64,000 bases of DNA from Achromobacter sp. UMC71 (GTDB lineage: Bacteria > Pseudomonadota > Gammaproteobacteria > Burkholderiales > Burkholderiaceae_B). The stretch is taken from contig NZ_LZZT01000053.1 of assembly GCF_014170305.1 (NCBI RefSeq), forward strand, positions 19,056-83,055, written 5' to 3'. Shown piece after piece: positions 1-12,306 of the stretch. Position numbers and translations under genes: made by a program. A model generated the notes under the pieces. That model saw nothing but the letters and a program-made list of their open reading frames with translations. It was not told the DNA's origin and searched no databases. Every line of letters starts with the position of its first letter. Positions within the stretch are counted from its first letter, which is position 1.

Positions 1-2153
1 GAGTCGGCGCCCAATTCCGTGCCGCCGACGTTCTGTCTGAACCCCCGGCCGCCTTGGTTATTGATCAACTGCCGCTGGCGATAGGCTCGCGCCCATGGGC
101 CGCCCCGGTCGTTACCCAGCCGCAGTTCGCCCAGCCTTTTGACCAGGGAATTCATCTCCGCGTACCAGATGCTCTGCACCGAGCCGATACCGCCGGTGTT
201 GACCGCGGCGTTCGCGCCCGTAGACAGATCGCCGCCCGGTTTCAGCGGGACCACGGTGGGTACCTGCCCCACGTGGACCAGGCTCCAATCAGTGGCCCGG
301 CCGCCGACGGTGTCACTGCTCTGCAACCGGTATCGATAGGTGCCGGCGTCCACCACCTGCCCCCGGTTGGCCAGCGAAAAGCGGGCATCACCGCCCTCGG
401 TACGCACGATCTCCTGATGCTGATTGCCCACCGACGGCTCGCCGCCCGAGTTGTGGACCAGGATCTGGTGCGTGCCCGTCGCCGCACCCCCCACCGCCAA
501 CAGATCCGAGCGTCCTGCCGCCAGATCCGTGTTCATCTCGAATAGCCCGCCCCCCGTCAGGTCGCCGCGCACCGTGAGCGTGTTGAACGCGCCGGGCGCG
601 AACGCCACCGTGCCCGAATTGTTCAGGGATTGCACATCAGACGAGCTTTGCATGTGCCATTGGCTACCGCTTGCGAGAGACAGGTGATTCAGGCCCGTGC
701 TCCCGCCCCGCCACAGCGAGCCATTGGTCAGGTTGAAATCGGCCCCGCCTGCGCCTACCACGACATCGCCTTGCATGCGCGTATTGCTTGCGTTGAGCAC
801 GATATTCCCCGTCGTTGTGCTGACAAAGAGCCTGCCGCTGTCGCTTGCAAGGTCGCTGTTTCGCAATGTGATGACGGCGCTGCCGGCCTGCTTTGCCTGG
901 ATCGTCACGCCACCCGCGTGCAACTGACTATCGGCGACGGTGATGGTATGGCCGCCCCAATAATCCATCGTTCCGGCAATCACGATGCCTTGGCCGGCGG
1001 TCTGAATCCGGCTTGCGGCGATCGACAGCGAGCCGCCGTCTTGCAGTTGAGCGCCGGTTCCGCCGCCCAGCGTAGTGAGTTCGACATTATTGAGATGCAT
1101 GACTCCGCCCCGCTCCATCAGCAGACCCATGCCGTTGACCCGCATCCGCGTTCCATCGAGGGTGAGCACGGCGCTGAACGAGGCGCTGGCCCCCTTGGAT
1201 CCAGCACTCAGGACGTCAATGGAGCCGCCCTGAAAATCGATGGCGCTCGTCGGGCTTCCGACGAGAATACCCGTGGAGGTCCGGCTTGCAATGGTGATGG
1301 CCACGTTGCGGGCCCGCACCCGGGCGTTGGCGTCCATCACAATGATTCCGTGGCTGCCGGGATTATTACCACGGATATCAATGGTGGAGTCACTGACGTC
1401 AACCCTCGCCCCCGCATACCCGGCAATTCCGCTGTTGACGGCATTGATGCGCACCCGGGACGCCGTCGCGGTTGCGCCAAGAGCTCCCCCGCCCCCCACG
1501 GCGATCCCTGTCAAGCCTTCGATATCCGTATCGGTCACCGTCGCTTGCCCACCACCGCGGGCGTAGATGCCGACATGCCCGCTTTTCAGATGGCTGCCGG
1601 AGATGTCCGCCGCGCTACGCTCGCCGTCGATGTTGACCGCTGCTCCCCCCACCGACCCTCCCCCCGTGATTGTGCTGTTGACCACCGTGGCGATGGACGC
1701 CGTGGCGGAGGGGGGCAGACCGGGCAGTCCACCCGTCACGCTAAGACCGAATTGAGTCCCGTCCAGCGTGGCGCCCTGAATGGCGGCGCTGGCGCCCCGC
1801 AATGTGACCGCGGCACTGTTGTTGTTGAACCTCGCCGTGGCCGTGGCTCCGCCATCCATGCGCAGACTGGCGCCGTCGCTGGCGATGACGGAGCCGACCC
1901 CGCCGCCATCCGTGACCCACAGGCTGGCGCCATTGGTCAGGTCCCAGTTGGCCAACGCAGTGCTGCCGTCGACCGTCGCCGACTGGTCCGCCCCGTTCAG
2001 GCTGCCTGCCTGCGCGGACGGCAGGCAGGCCGGAAACAGGCTGGCGATCGTGACGGCCAGGGCCAGACCGCGGATCCGGCCAGGCCTGCCCAGGATCAGG
2101 AAGACCGGCCGACAGGGTCGGCGGGTGCCTTGTTGCAGAGGGAATAGAGGCAT
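1..2153 (-). CDS. Pertactin-like autotransporter, truncated by the window edge
   Basis: The minus-strand frame from an ATG at 2153 stays open to the left edge and gives 717 residues without a stop. The first 49 residues look like a long signal peptide (RR-rich start, hydrophobic ALAVTIASLF, cleavage after AQA). A glycine-rich, repetitive beta-helix passenger follows. It ends in segments very like Bordetella pertactin: RGD at residues 529-531, then GLFEMN, SDLLAVGGAATGTHQ, NSGGEPSVG, FSLANRGQVVD and GTYRYRL. The start of the barrel domain is recognisable (WYAEMNSLVKRLGELRL, then AYRQRQLINNQGGRGFRQ). The last ~250 residues of the barrel lie outside the window. Likely role: outer-membrane adhesin secreted by the type Va route. 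RGD also occurs in pertactin, but adhesive use here is inference. Confidence 0.85.
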   Translation of the reverse strand, partial: MPLFPLQQGTRRPCRPVFLILGRPGRIRGLALAVTIASLFPACLPSAQAGSLNGADQSATVDGSTALANWDLTNGASLWVTDGGGVGSVIASDGASLRMDGGATATARFNNNSAAVTLRGASAAIQGATLDGTQFGLSVTGGLPGLPPSATASIATVVNSTITGGGSVGGAAVNIDGERSAADISGSHLKSGHVGIYARGGGQATVTDTDIEGLTGIAVGGGGALGATATASRVRINAVNSGIAGYAGARVDVSDSTIDIRGNNPGSHGIIVMDANARVRARNVAITIASRTSTGILVGSPTSAIDFQGGSIDVLSAGSKGASASFSAVLTLDGTRMRVNGMGLLMERGGVMHLNNVELTTLGGGTGAQLQDGGSLSIAASRIQTAGQGIVIAGTMDYWGGHTITVADSQLHAGGVTIQAKQAGSAVITLRNSDLASDSGRLFVSTTTGNIVLNASNTRMQGDVVVGAGGADFNLTNGSLWRGGSTGLNHLSLASGSQWHMQSSSDVQSLNNSGTVAFAPGAFNTLTVRGDLTGGGLFEMNTDLAAGRSDLLAVGGAATGTHQILVHNSGGEPSVGNQHQEIVRTEGGDARFSLANRGQVVDAGTYRYRLQSSDTVGGRATDWSLVHVGQVPTVVPLKPGGDLSTGANAAVNTGGIGSVQSIWYAEMNSLVKRLGELRLGNDRGGPWARAYRQRQLINNQGGRGFRQNVGGTELGAD

Positions 2154-2567
2154 GAACGCTGCTCGCAAGTTGACGACACGCTTCGATCGAACGAGGTCGA
2201 GCCACGAGTAAGGCGTGTCTCGGACAAGCGAAAAGCGTGTTCAAGTGAGTGATGGACCGCGCCGGTCAACAACGGCGGCGCGGTCATGGCACTTGAGTGT
2301 GCAGCGTGCTTAACATCAATAGAATCAGAAGTTTCTAATAATTGTTTGGTTGCAAATGGGACCCCTGGCCATCCAGCACCCACGGGCCGCCGCCGTTATA
2401 CGACGCCACAAACAGACGGCTGCTCGCATCGCCGCGGCTGCCGCCGGGCGGATGACTAAAGGTCTGTTGCCTGTATTATTTGGGGGCCATGGACATGCCC
2501 CCAAACGTAGCGGCATGCCCACTCGTCGCCTTCCGCGGCTGCACCTACCTGACCCCGGATATCCGCC
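2154..2567. other. Divergent intergenic region between autotransporter and ECF sigma gene
   Basis: This 414-base gap carries the promoters of two divergent transcription units. No convincing gene is seen. The part around 2310-2350 is locally AT-rich, unlike its flanks, which would suit a promoter for the leftward autotransporter. No clear operator was identified. Confidence 0.5.
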
Positions 2568-3113
2568 ATGGTTGATCCGCTTCGTCTGCAGGCTCTGATA
2601 CAGGATTGCGCGCGCGGCCAGGAATCCGCGCTGGCCGAACTCTATAAAGTTACGTCCCCGCATCTGTTTGCGCTCTCCGTCCGTATATTGCGAAGAAGAG
2701 ACTGGGCGGAAGAGGTCATCCAGGACAGCTTCATCAATATCTGGCGCAATGCCGCCCGCTATTCTTCAGAGCAGAGCCAAGTCATGACCTGGATGACCCG
2801 CATCGTGCGCAATCGCTGTATCGACCTGCTGCGCCGGCCGGACCTGGAGCGTCCCGACGCCGATGGCGAATTGACGCTGGCGTGGGCGGACGACGCGCCC
2901 GGCCCGCTGGAACGGCTGCAAACCGACGAGGATGCCCGGCGCCTGGCCGACTGCCTGAAGCAACTGGAGGGTCAGCAACGCGCGGCCATTGCGTTGTCCT
3001 TCTTCGATGACCTGAGCCACAGCGAGATCGCCCGCCGCCTGCAGACGCCGCTGGGCACGATCAAAAGCTGGGTGCGCCGCGGCATGGAACGGCTCAAGAG
3101 GTGCCTGTCATGA
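2568..3113 (+). CDS. ECF RNA polymerase sigma factor (SigK-like)
   Basis: 181-residue extracytoplasmic-function sigma factor. Region 2 is visible as residues ~25-95 (HLFALSVRILRR, WAEEVIQDSFINIWRNA, then WMTRIVRNRCIDLLRR). Region 4 lies near the C-terminus (QRAAIALSFFDDLSHSEIA, then TPLGTIKSWVRRGMERLK). It ends in an ATGA overlap (3110-3113) with the next gene, which has an anti-sigma domain, so the two form a translationally coupled sigma/anti-sigma pair. It would direct RNA polymerase to stress-type promoters when released from the membrane partner. The signal and regulon are not visible from the sequence. Confidence 0.9.
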   Translation: MVDPLRLQALIQDCARGQESALAELYKVTSPHLFALSVRILRRRDWAEEVIQDSFINIWRNAARYSSEQSQVMTWMTRIVRNRCIDLLRRPDLERPDADGELTLAWADDAPGPLERLQTDEDARRLADCLKQLEGQQRAAIALSFFDDLSHSEIARRLQTPLGTIKSWVRRGMERLKRCLS

Positions 3114-3781
3114 ACTACCGCGATCCGCAATTGCGCGCCCGGCTGGCCGCCGACTATGTCGCCGGCGCCATGCGCGGCGGCGCCCGCCGCCGCTTCGAGG
3201 GGCTGATGGCCGCCGACGCCAATTTGCGCCGCCAGGTCCGCGAGTGGGAAAACGACATCTACCCGCTGCTCTGGTCGCTGCCCGCCCAGACCCCGCCTGG
3301 CCGCGTCTGGCGCGCCATCCAAGCCCGCCTGCATCCCGGCGCCGCGCCCTGGTGGCAAGGGCTGGCGTTCTGGCGCATCGCCAGCAGCGCGCTGGCCGCC
3401 CTGCTGGTGGCCGGCGTGGTGTTCTACCCCATGCAGGTCGACCGCGCCGCCCGCGCGCAACTGATGGCCGTGCTGCAAAGCCCCGAGGCGCAAGCCATGC
3501 TGGTGGTGCGCGCCGACGAGGCCGGGGGGCTGCACATCCACGCGCTGCAAAACCTGGCCGCCCGGGCCGATGGCAAGGCCCTGGAACTCTGGGCCATTCC
3601 GCCCGGTCAGGCGCCGCAGTCGGTCGGCCTGGTGTCGCCCGAAGGCCTGACGGCGCTGCGACGCGCCCAGGGCCTGGCCGGCGTGCAGCAATTGGCCATC
3701 ACGCTGGAACCGCCGGGCGGTTCACCCACGGGCAAGCCGACCGGCCCCATCATCATGAGCGGCGACGTCCTGAAGATCTGA
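3110..3781 (+). CDS. Membrane anti-sigma factor, RskA-type
   Basis: 223 residues from the ATG at 3110, which overlaps the stop of the sigma gene; a GTG at 3101 would add three residues but the ATGA overlap is the more usual arrangement. The N-terminal cytoplasmic part (RLAADYVAGAMRGGARRRFE) fits the anti-sigma zinc-finger-like region, although no HxxxCxxC motif is present. One membrane segment follows at about residues 90-108 (IASSALAALLVAGVVFY). The C-terminal periplasmic part matches the RskA anti-sigma-K domain (LELWAIPPGQAPQSVGLV; AITLEPPGGSPTGKPTGPII). Predicted role: hold the upstream ECF factor at the membrane and release it on an envelope signal. Confidence 0.88.
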   Translation: MNYRDPQLRARLAADYVAGAMRGGARRRFEGLMAADANLRRQVREWENDIYPLLWSLPAQTPPGRVWRAIQARLHPGAAPWWQGLAFWRIASSALAALLVAGVVFYPMQVDRAARAQLMAVLQSPEAQAMLVVRADEAGGLHIHALQNLAARADGKALELWAIPPGQAPQSVGLVSPEGLTALRRAQGLAGVQQLAITLEPPGGSPTGKPTGPIIMSGDVLKI

Positions 3782-3848
3782 CCGGCATCCAGCGCGGGCT
3801 CCGGCTCGCCTGAAGGGGTGCCCTCCTTTGCGACGCCCCTCATTGCAC

Positions 3849-4889
3849 TCACTTGCGCGACAGCGGCACGCCCCAGACCGGATCTTCCATGCCCTGCTTG
3901 CCCAGCGGCGTGATCTGCATGGGGATCATCCTGGACAGCATCTCGCGTTGCGCGTCGGTGATATTGGTGCGCTGCGCGATAAGTTTCTGCGTGAATTCCA
4001 TCGGCGCCGGCCACGTATGGACGGTCAGGTTTTCCAGCGGGCACTCGATCATCTTCGGGTCTACCGCGCGGCAGCCCGATTGCTTGAACTGATAGCTGGG
4101 CGTCTTCATATGCATGCGCTGGCTCAGCACCAGTTGGCCGCCCTTGAGCGTAAAGCTGGCCAGCGCCTGCTTCGGTGGAATGCGCGCCTGCACCTTGATC
4201 GCGGGAATATCTCGCGATGCCGTGTCCTCGTAGTAGCCCGCCCGCGAGCCCTGCGTCGTCTCGTTGTACTGCTCCTCGCCCCAGGCCACGCAAGCGCCCG
4301 ATCCCCGGTGCACGGCGGTGCAGACCGTGCGCGTCTTGAGCTGGGTGCTGGTCGTACCCTCGTGCCAGTTGGTCTCTTTGTAGAACTCGCGATACAGCTC
4401 GGGCGACAGATAGGCGGTGCCGTTGGCGCCGCGCCCCGAGCCCACCGCGCCGCGCGGGGCGCCCACCTGGTCCAGCAGGGCGTTGAGCTTGTAATCGTCG
4501 CCGCCAGTCAGCAGGTACTTGCCGGGCGGCAGGATATGCACCTCGAACGCCTTGAACAGATACGTGGCCTCTTTGTCCCGCTTGAGCGAATTGTTCTGGA
4601 ACTTGCGGCCGAAGGTGATCCGCGGGTCCGGTTCGAACATCCAGACCGTGTTGCCAGTCCACTGGGTCATCGTCATGGCGTCCTTCAGGCTCGCGTGCGG
4701 CATCAGGTCGGCCACCAGCACCACGGCCATGTCGTCCTTCAGCGCTTCGCCGATCAGGTCCAGCAGCTGCCCGTAGCGCGGATCGTCCATAGTGCCTTCG
4801 CCGCTGGAGGCCGGCAGATTCACGCAACCCGATAAGGCCAGCGTAAGGGCCAAGGCAGACAAGGCAAAACGCGGGCGCGGCAACGGCAT
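3849..4889 (-). CDS. Putative lipoprotein of unknown function
   Basis: 346 residues from the ATG at 4889, which has an AAGGA ribosome site just upstream; a longer start at 4961 would put residues before the signal peptide. The N-terminus is a lipoprotein signal with a lipobox (ALALTLALSGC, Cys about residue 21). The mature protein has paired cysteines and no catalytic motif that I recognise. Motifs such as FEVHILPPGKYLLTGGDDYKL suggest a beta-rich envelope protein. The gene is convergent with the anti-sigma gene. Function unknown. Confidence 0.75.
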   Translation of the reverse strand: MPLPRPRFALSALALTLALSGCVNLPASSGEGTMDDPRYGQLLDLIGEALKDDMAVVLVADLMPHASLKDAMTMTQWTGNTVWMFEPDPRITFGRKFQNNSLKRDKEATYLFKAFEVHILPPGKYLLTGGDDYKLNALLDQVGAPRGAVGSGRGANGTAYLSPELYREFYKETNWHEGTTSTQLKTRTVCTAVHRGSGACVAWGEEQYNETTQGSRAGYYEDTASRDIPAIKVQARIPPKQALASFTLKGGQLVLSQRMHMKTPSYQFKQSGCRAVDPKMIECPLENLTVHTWPAPMEFTQKLIAQRTNITDAQREMLSRMIPMQITPLGKQGMEDPVWGVPLSRK

Positions 4890-5057
4890 GGGGCGGTCCT
4901 TGAAAAGAAGCTGAGTGGATGGGTCGAGCCGGCATCCTACTGAATCAGCGCGTGCGCGCAAGACTCATGAGCCACGCTGAAACATGAAGCGGCGCAGCCA
5001 GCAAGGCCCCCTCTGCTGCCAGGCGCCTTGCATCGCAAATTCTTGTTTCGATTGTTT

Positions 5058-6695
5058 CTATCTGGCCGCCATTGCCGGATCGTCCACGGGCTGGCACCGC
5101 CAACCATCGGCCGTCGCCACCCACTGATCGGTCAGGCCCAGATTGTGCATGAACGCCTGGTCATGCGATGCCACGATCAAGGCTCCTTGATAGCGCGACA
5201 GCATGGCCTCCAAGGCCTGCATCGATGGCAGGTCCAGATGGTTGCTCGGCTCGTCAAGCAGCAACAGCTGCGGCGGCGGGTCCGCATACAGCACGCAGGC
5301 CAGCGCCGCCTTCAGATGTTCGCCGCCGCTCAGCGCCCCGCTGGGCGCCGCCACCTTGTCCGCATTCAGCCCCAGTTGCGCCAATCGCATGCGCAGCTCG
5401 CCATCATCCAGGACGCGGTTGACCTGCCGCAACGCCTCCAGGACTGACATCGCCGGGTCCAGATTCCCCAGCCCCTGGTCCAGGTACACCAGCGGGACCG
5501 CCACCTTGCAGCGTCCCGCCAACGGGGCAAGCTGGCCTGCCAGGACTTTCAGCAAGGTGGATTTGCCGCTGCCATTGGGTCCCAGCAAGCCGATGCGCTG
5601 CTGTCCCCGCGCCTGCAAACTGACGTGGCGCGTGGCCTGCGGCACGAACGGCAGTTCCACCTGATCCAGCACCGCGACCTCGCGCTGGGCCATGCCGGCG
5701 GCCGTCCCGGCATGCAGATGAATGCCCAGGTCATCCGCCACCTGGCTGGCGGCCTCGCGCACGCGCTGCGCCAGTTCAAGCTGCGCGGCCGCCTGCTGCC
5801 TGCGCAGCTTCCCGGCCGATTGATCGCTGCGCGCTTTCTGGCGGTCCAGAAGAATCTTCGCCTGATTGGCCTCTTTGACGCTGCGCGCGCCCCGTGCCTG
5901 CCGCTTGTCCTGACGCTCGCGTTGCGCGCGCATGGCGCGTTCTTCACGCAGGCGATCGAGCTTGACCCGTTCCAACTCGGCCACGGCGTGCTGTTGCTCG
6001 TGGGCCTTGGCCTGCGCATAGAACGCGTAATTGCCACCATAGCTGCGCAGACCCAGCGACGACAGTTCCACGATGCGATCCATGGCATCGAGCAATTGCC
6101 GGTCATGGCTGATCACGATCAGTCCGCGCGGCCATTGCGCCAGTTGCGCGATCAGGGCCTGGCGGCTCGGCGCATCGAGGTGGTTGCTGGGTTCATCCAG
6201 GATCAGGAAGTCCGCGCCCGACAGCATCGCGCCAAGCAGCGCCACCCGCATGGACTCCCCGCCGCTCAGAGACTCTGCCGGCGTGTCGGCGCGCAGATGC
6301 GCCAGCCCCGCTTGCACGAGCGCCTGCCGTAGTTGCCGCTGGATGTCCCAGCGGTCGGTCACCGCGTCGTAGTCGGCCTGCGCCGTGCTGCCCGCCTCGA
6401 TGCGCCGCAGCGCAGCAAGCACGCCTTGCACGCCCGCCAGGTCCGCCACCGTGGCATCCGCCACGGGCGTGACCTGCTGCGCCAGATAGTGCACCGCGCC
6501 CGACCGCCGGCACTGCCCGTGCGCGGGCGGCAACTGGCCCGCCAGGATGCGTGCCAGCACCGTCTTGCCCGCGCCGTTGCGCCCGACCAGGCCGGTGTGG
6601 CGCAGGTCGAAGGTTTCAGTCAGGCGGGAAAATAATGGAGCGCCGTCTGGCAAGACGTAAGACACGTCTTCCAGGGCGAGATAGGGCGTCGCCAT
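5058..6695 (-). CDS. ABC-F family ATPase (translation-factor type)
   Basis: 545 residues with two ATP-binding cassettes and no membrane segments, the layout of soluble ABC-F proteins that act on ribosomes. Cassette 1 has Walker A GRNGAGKT (about residues 38-45), signature LSGGESMRVALLGAM and Walker B FLILDEPSNHLD. A charged linker rich in Arg, Lys and Gln (about 240-310) matches the P-site tRNA-interaction motif region. Cassette 2 has Walker A GPNGSGKST, signature LSGGEHLKAALACV and Walker B LLLLDEPSNHLD. All catalytic residues appear intact. The subfamily was not determined. The substrate is the ribosome rather than a transported molecule, from family knowledge. Confidence 0.93.
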   Translation of the reverse strand: MATPYLALEDVSYVLPDGAPLFSRLTETFDLRHTGLVGRNGAGKTVLARILAGQLPPAHGQCRRSGAVHYLAQQVTPVADATVADLAGVQGVLAALRRIEAGSTAQADYDAVTDRWDIQRQLRQALVQAGLAHLRADTPAESLSGGESMRVALLGAMLSGADFLILDEPSNHLDAPSRQALIAQLAQWPRGLIVISHDRQLLDAMDRIVELSSLGLRSYGGNYAFYAQAKAHEQQHAVAELERVKLDRLREERAMRAQRERQDKRQARGARSVKEANQAKILLDRQKARSDQSAGKLRRQQAAAQLELAQRVREAASQVADDLGIHLHAGTAAGMAQREVAVLDQVELPFVPQATRHVSLQARGQQRIGLLGPNGSGKSTLLKVLAGQLAPLAGRCKVAVPLVYLDQGLGNLDPAMSVLEALRQVNRVLDDGELRMRLAQLGLNADKVAAPSGALSGGEHLKAALACVLYADPPPQLLLLDEPSNHLDLPSMQALEAMLSRYQGALIVASHDQAFMHNLGLTDQWVATADGWRCQPVDDPAMAAR

Positions 6696-6871
6696 GCGTA
6701 TTCGTATTCCAAGGATGCAAAGAGCTCCCCCGCGTCTGGGGGCAGTGGAGATTTGCCGTCATGACAACGGCGGCATCAATGGCGCATGGGACGAATACCT
6801 CGGAAGATGGGTTGATCGTACGATTGTACCGAGGGCCGTGGTCCCCGCAATCGCGGCGACCGCCCGCCACG

Positions 6872-7330
6872 CTACTTCCTGCGGAAACTCACCACCTTGC
6901 TGGTCAGCGTCTGCACGGGTTCACCGTCCTGGTTGAACGTGACGCTTTCCACCAGCACGATGCCGCGGTCCGGTTTGCTGCGCGAGGGCGTGATGGCAAG
7001 CACTGTGCTTTTCACCTGCAGCGTATCGCCCGGCCGCGCAGGGCGGCTCCAGCTGACCTCGGCACCCGCCCCGATCACGCCGTCGGCCAGAGGCATGCTG
7101 TCGACCAGCAGCCGCATCGTGATGGCCGCGGTATGCCAACCGCTGGCGGCCAGTCCCTGGAACAGCGAGTTCCGCGCCGCCGTTTCATCCAGGTGGAACG
7201 GCTGCGGATCGAATTCCGAGGCGAAGCGCCGCACCTGCTCCAGATCGAGCCGATGTGTCGCGCTGGTAAAAGTGTCGCCTACCGCAAGGTCTTCCAGGTA
7301 CAGCTTCCGGGGAGCCGGGGATGTCGTCAT
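6872..7330 (-). CDS. MaoC-like (hot-dog fold) dehydratase
   Basis: 152 residues. The N-terminal LYLEDLAVGDTF, then RFASEFDPQPFHLDETAA and FQGLAASGWHTAAITMRL, is the classic MaoC/R-hydratase signature with the catalytic Asp and His in the FDPQPFH segment. Family members hydrate enoyl-CoA or dehydrate 3-hydroxyacyl-CoA thioesters. The gene stands alone: the ABC-F gene is co-oriented but 176 bases away, and the ankyrin gene is divergent. The substrate is unknown. Confidence 0.9.
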   Translation of the reverse strand: MTTSPAPRKLYLEDLAVGDTFTSATHRLDLEQVRRFASEFDPQPFHLDETAARNSLFQGLAASGWHTAAITMRLLVDSMPLADGVIGAGAEVSWSRPARPGDTLQVKSTVLAITPSRSKPDRGIVLVESVTFNQDGEPVQTLTSKVVSFRRK

Positions 7331-7494
7331 GGGGGGCCTCCTTTGCGTGGCGGGCGGCGTGTTGGACTAGATGGACGATGCCTGCAATCTACCCGGCGAG
7401 CGAACGGTCCACAAGATCCTCGCGCGATGCCCGCATCGCGCCTGGACGGCATAATCCTGGAAACGTTGCATGTCATCACAAGGAGGAAAAGCGC

Positions 7495-8169
7495 ATGTCC
7501 ATCATCCGTTCCTGGCGCACGTTCATGGCGGCCGCGTTGCTGGCTGTCGCGGAAAGCGGCGCGGCCACGACAGGCGAGATCGGCGCCGAATTGCTGCGCG
7601 CCGCCGGCGACGGCGACGCCGCGCGGGTCAAGGCCTTGCTGGCACAAGGCGCGCCGCTGGAAGCGCGCGACGGCGACGGCAACACACCGCTACTGCGCGC
7701 AACGCTGGCCAATCAGGAAGCCGCCGCGGCAGCCCTGATGGCGGCGGGGGCCGACGTCAATGCCAAGAACCACCAGCAGGACAGCGCCTATCTGTACGCG
7801 GGCGCTCGCGGTCATAACGGCATCCTGGCGCTGACGTTGCGCCACGGCGCCGATCTGCGCAGCACCAACCGCTATGGCGGCACCGCGCTGATTCCCGCCT
7901 GCGAGCGCGGCCTGGTGGACACCGTGCGCCTGCTGCTGCAGGCCGGCGTCGATCCTGATCATGTCAATCGTCTGGGATGGACCGGGTTGCTGGAAGCCAT
8001 CATCCTGAGCGACGGCGGACCGGATCACCAGGCGGTCGTCGCGCAGCTCATCGCGGCCGGCGCCAATGTGAATCTGGCCGACGGCGACGGGCGCAGCCCG
8101 TTGTGGCACGCCCGGCAACGCGGCCAGGACCTCATCGCCAGACAGCTGCAAGCCGCTGGCGCGCGCTGA
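7495..8169 (+). CDS. Exported ankyrin-repeat protein
   Basis: 224 residues from the ATG at 7495, preceded by a strong AGGAGG site; upstream in-frame starts are unlikely. A short signal peptide is visible (FMAAALLAVAESGAA). About six ankyrin repeats follow, with consensus units such as DGDAARVKALLAQGAPLEAR, DGNTPLLRATLANQEAAAAA, TALIPACERGLVDTVRLLLQ and DGRSPLWHARQRGQDLIARQ. It is probably periplasmic and a protein-binding scaffold. In Proteobacteria similar small ankyrin proteins are often linked to catalase or effector inhibition, but no such partner is next to it. It converges with the receiver gene, with only six bases between. Confidence 0.85.
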   Translation: MSIIRSWRTFMAAALLAVAESGAATTGEIGAELLRAAGDGDAARVKALLAQGAPLEARDGDGNTPLLRATLANQEAAAAALMAAGADVNAKNHQQDSAYLYAGARGHNGILALTLRHGADLRSTNRYGGTALIPACERGLVDTVRLLLQAGVDPDHVNRLGWTGLLEAIILSDGGPDHQAVVAQLIAAGANVNLADGDGRSPLWHARQRGQDLIARQLQAAGAR

Positions 8170-8175
8170 ATCGCG

Positions 8176-8601
8176 CTAGGCGACGAGCGCCTCGCGCCCG
8201 TATGCCGCCAAGGCGGCCAGCTTGGGATGGTGCCGCGGCGCGGGCGGCGCCAGCAAGCGGCGCACCGCCTCCAGCACGTCGGCCGGCTCCGCGGGCTTGC
8301 GCATGAGCGTCGCGCGGCCGGCGCTGGCCTCGGTGATTTCATGTTCGGGGCGTCCGCTCAGCATCAGCACGGGCGTTTCGTCCAGATAGGCGTTATCGCG
8401 CATGGCGGTGAGCAGGGCCGCCCCATCCATGCCCGGCATGGAAAAGTCGGTGATGACCAGGTCCGGACGCACGGCCAGCATCTGCTGCAGCGCGGTCAGG
8501 CCGTCTGTATGCGTCGTGACGTCATAACCTTCGCTGCTCAGGAACTCGCTCATCAGCGCGAGCAGCATCGGCTGGTCGTCGACCAAAAGGATTTTCGTCA
8601 T
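8176..8601 (-). CDS. Single-domain response regulator
   Basis: 141 residues consisting of one receiver domain and a short tail. Acidic pocket DD at residues 8-9, phosphoacceptor Asp52 in LVITDFSMPGMDG, conserved Ser in VLMLSGRPE and Lys in LMRKPAEP. No output domain. It is divergent from the large hybrid kinase at 8854, which makes that kinase a likely phosphodonor, and it resembles CheY-like adaptors that relay phosphate or bind a target protein. Confidence 0.92.
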   Translation of the reverse strand: MTKILLVDDQPMLLALMSEFLSSEGYDVTTHTDGLTALQQMLAVRPDLVITDFSMPGMDGAALLTAMRDNAYLDETPVLMLSGRPEHEITEASAGRATLMRKPAEPADVLEAVRRLLAPPAPRHHPKLAALAAYGREALVA

Positions 8602-8853
8602 GGTGATTCTGTGGCACGCCCCAGCGCAAGAACATCTGGCGGGCGGGCGAAATGGGGTCGTTGGACCGAAGTAGGCCGAATGCTAGGACAGGCAGGCCGT
8701 TCATGTGTGTCGTAATTGTATCCGGACGCAACGACAACCCCTTGCCCTGTATATTCATCGATCCGACCAGTCGTTACGCTCCGTCCCTATAATCTATGGG
8801 GCCGCGGCGCCGCCCGCCGTGCCCGCCCTTCCCCGATCCGGTACCCCTTCCTC

Positions 8854-12273
<3,420 letters not shown>

Positions 12274-12306
12274 CGCCGGGCCGGCGACTTCTCACGGACC
12301 ATCCTC

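Noticed and set aside
630..2147. Long plus-strand open frame of 505 codons
   Set aside because: It is antisense to the autotransporter, is rich in His, Arg and Pro as expected of a GC-driven shadow frame, and shows no family motif.
2325..2345. TTTCTAA-like sequence that might be a BvgA half-site before the pertactin-like gene
   Set aside because: Only one imperfect copy is seen and no inverted heptamer pair; too weak to call.
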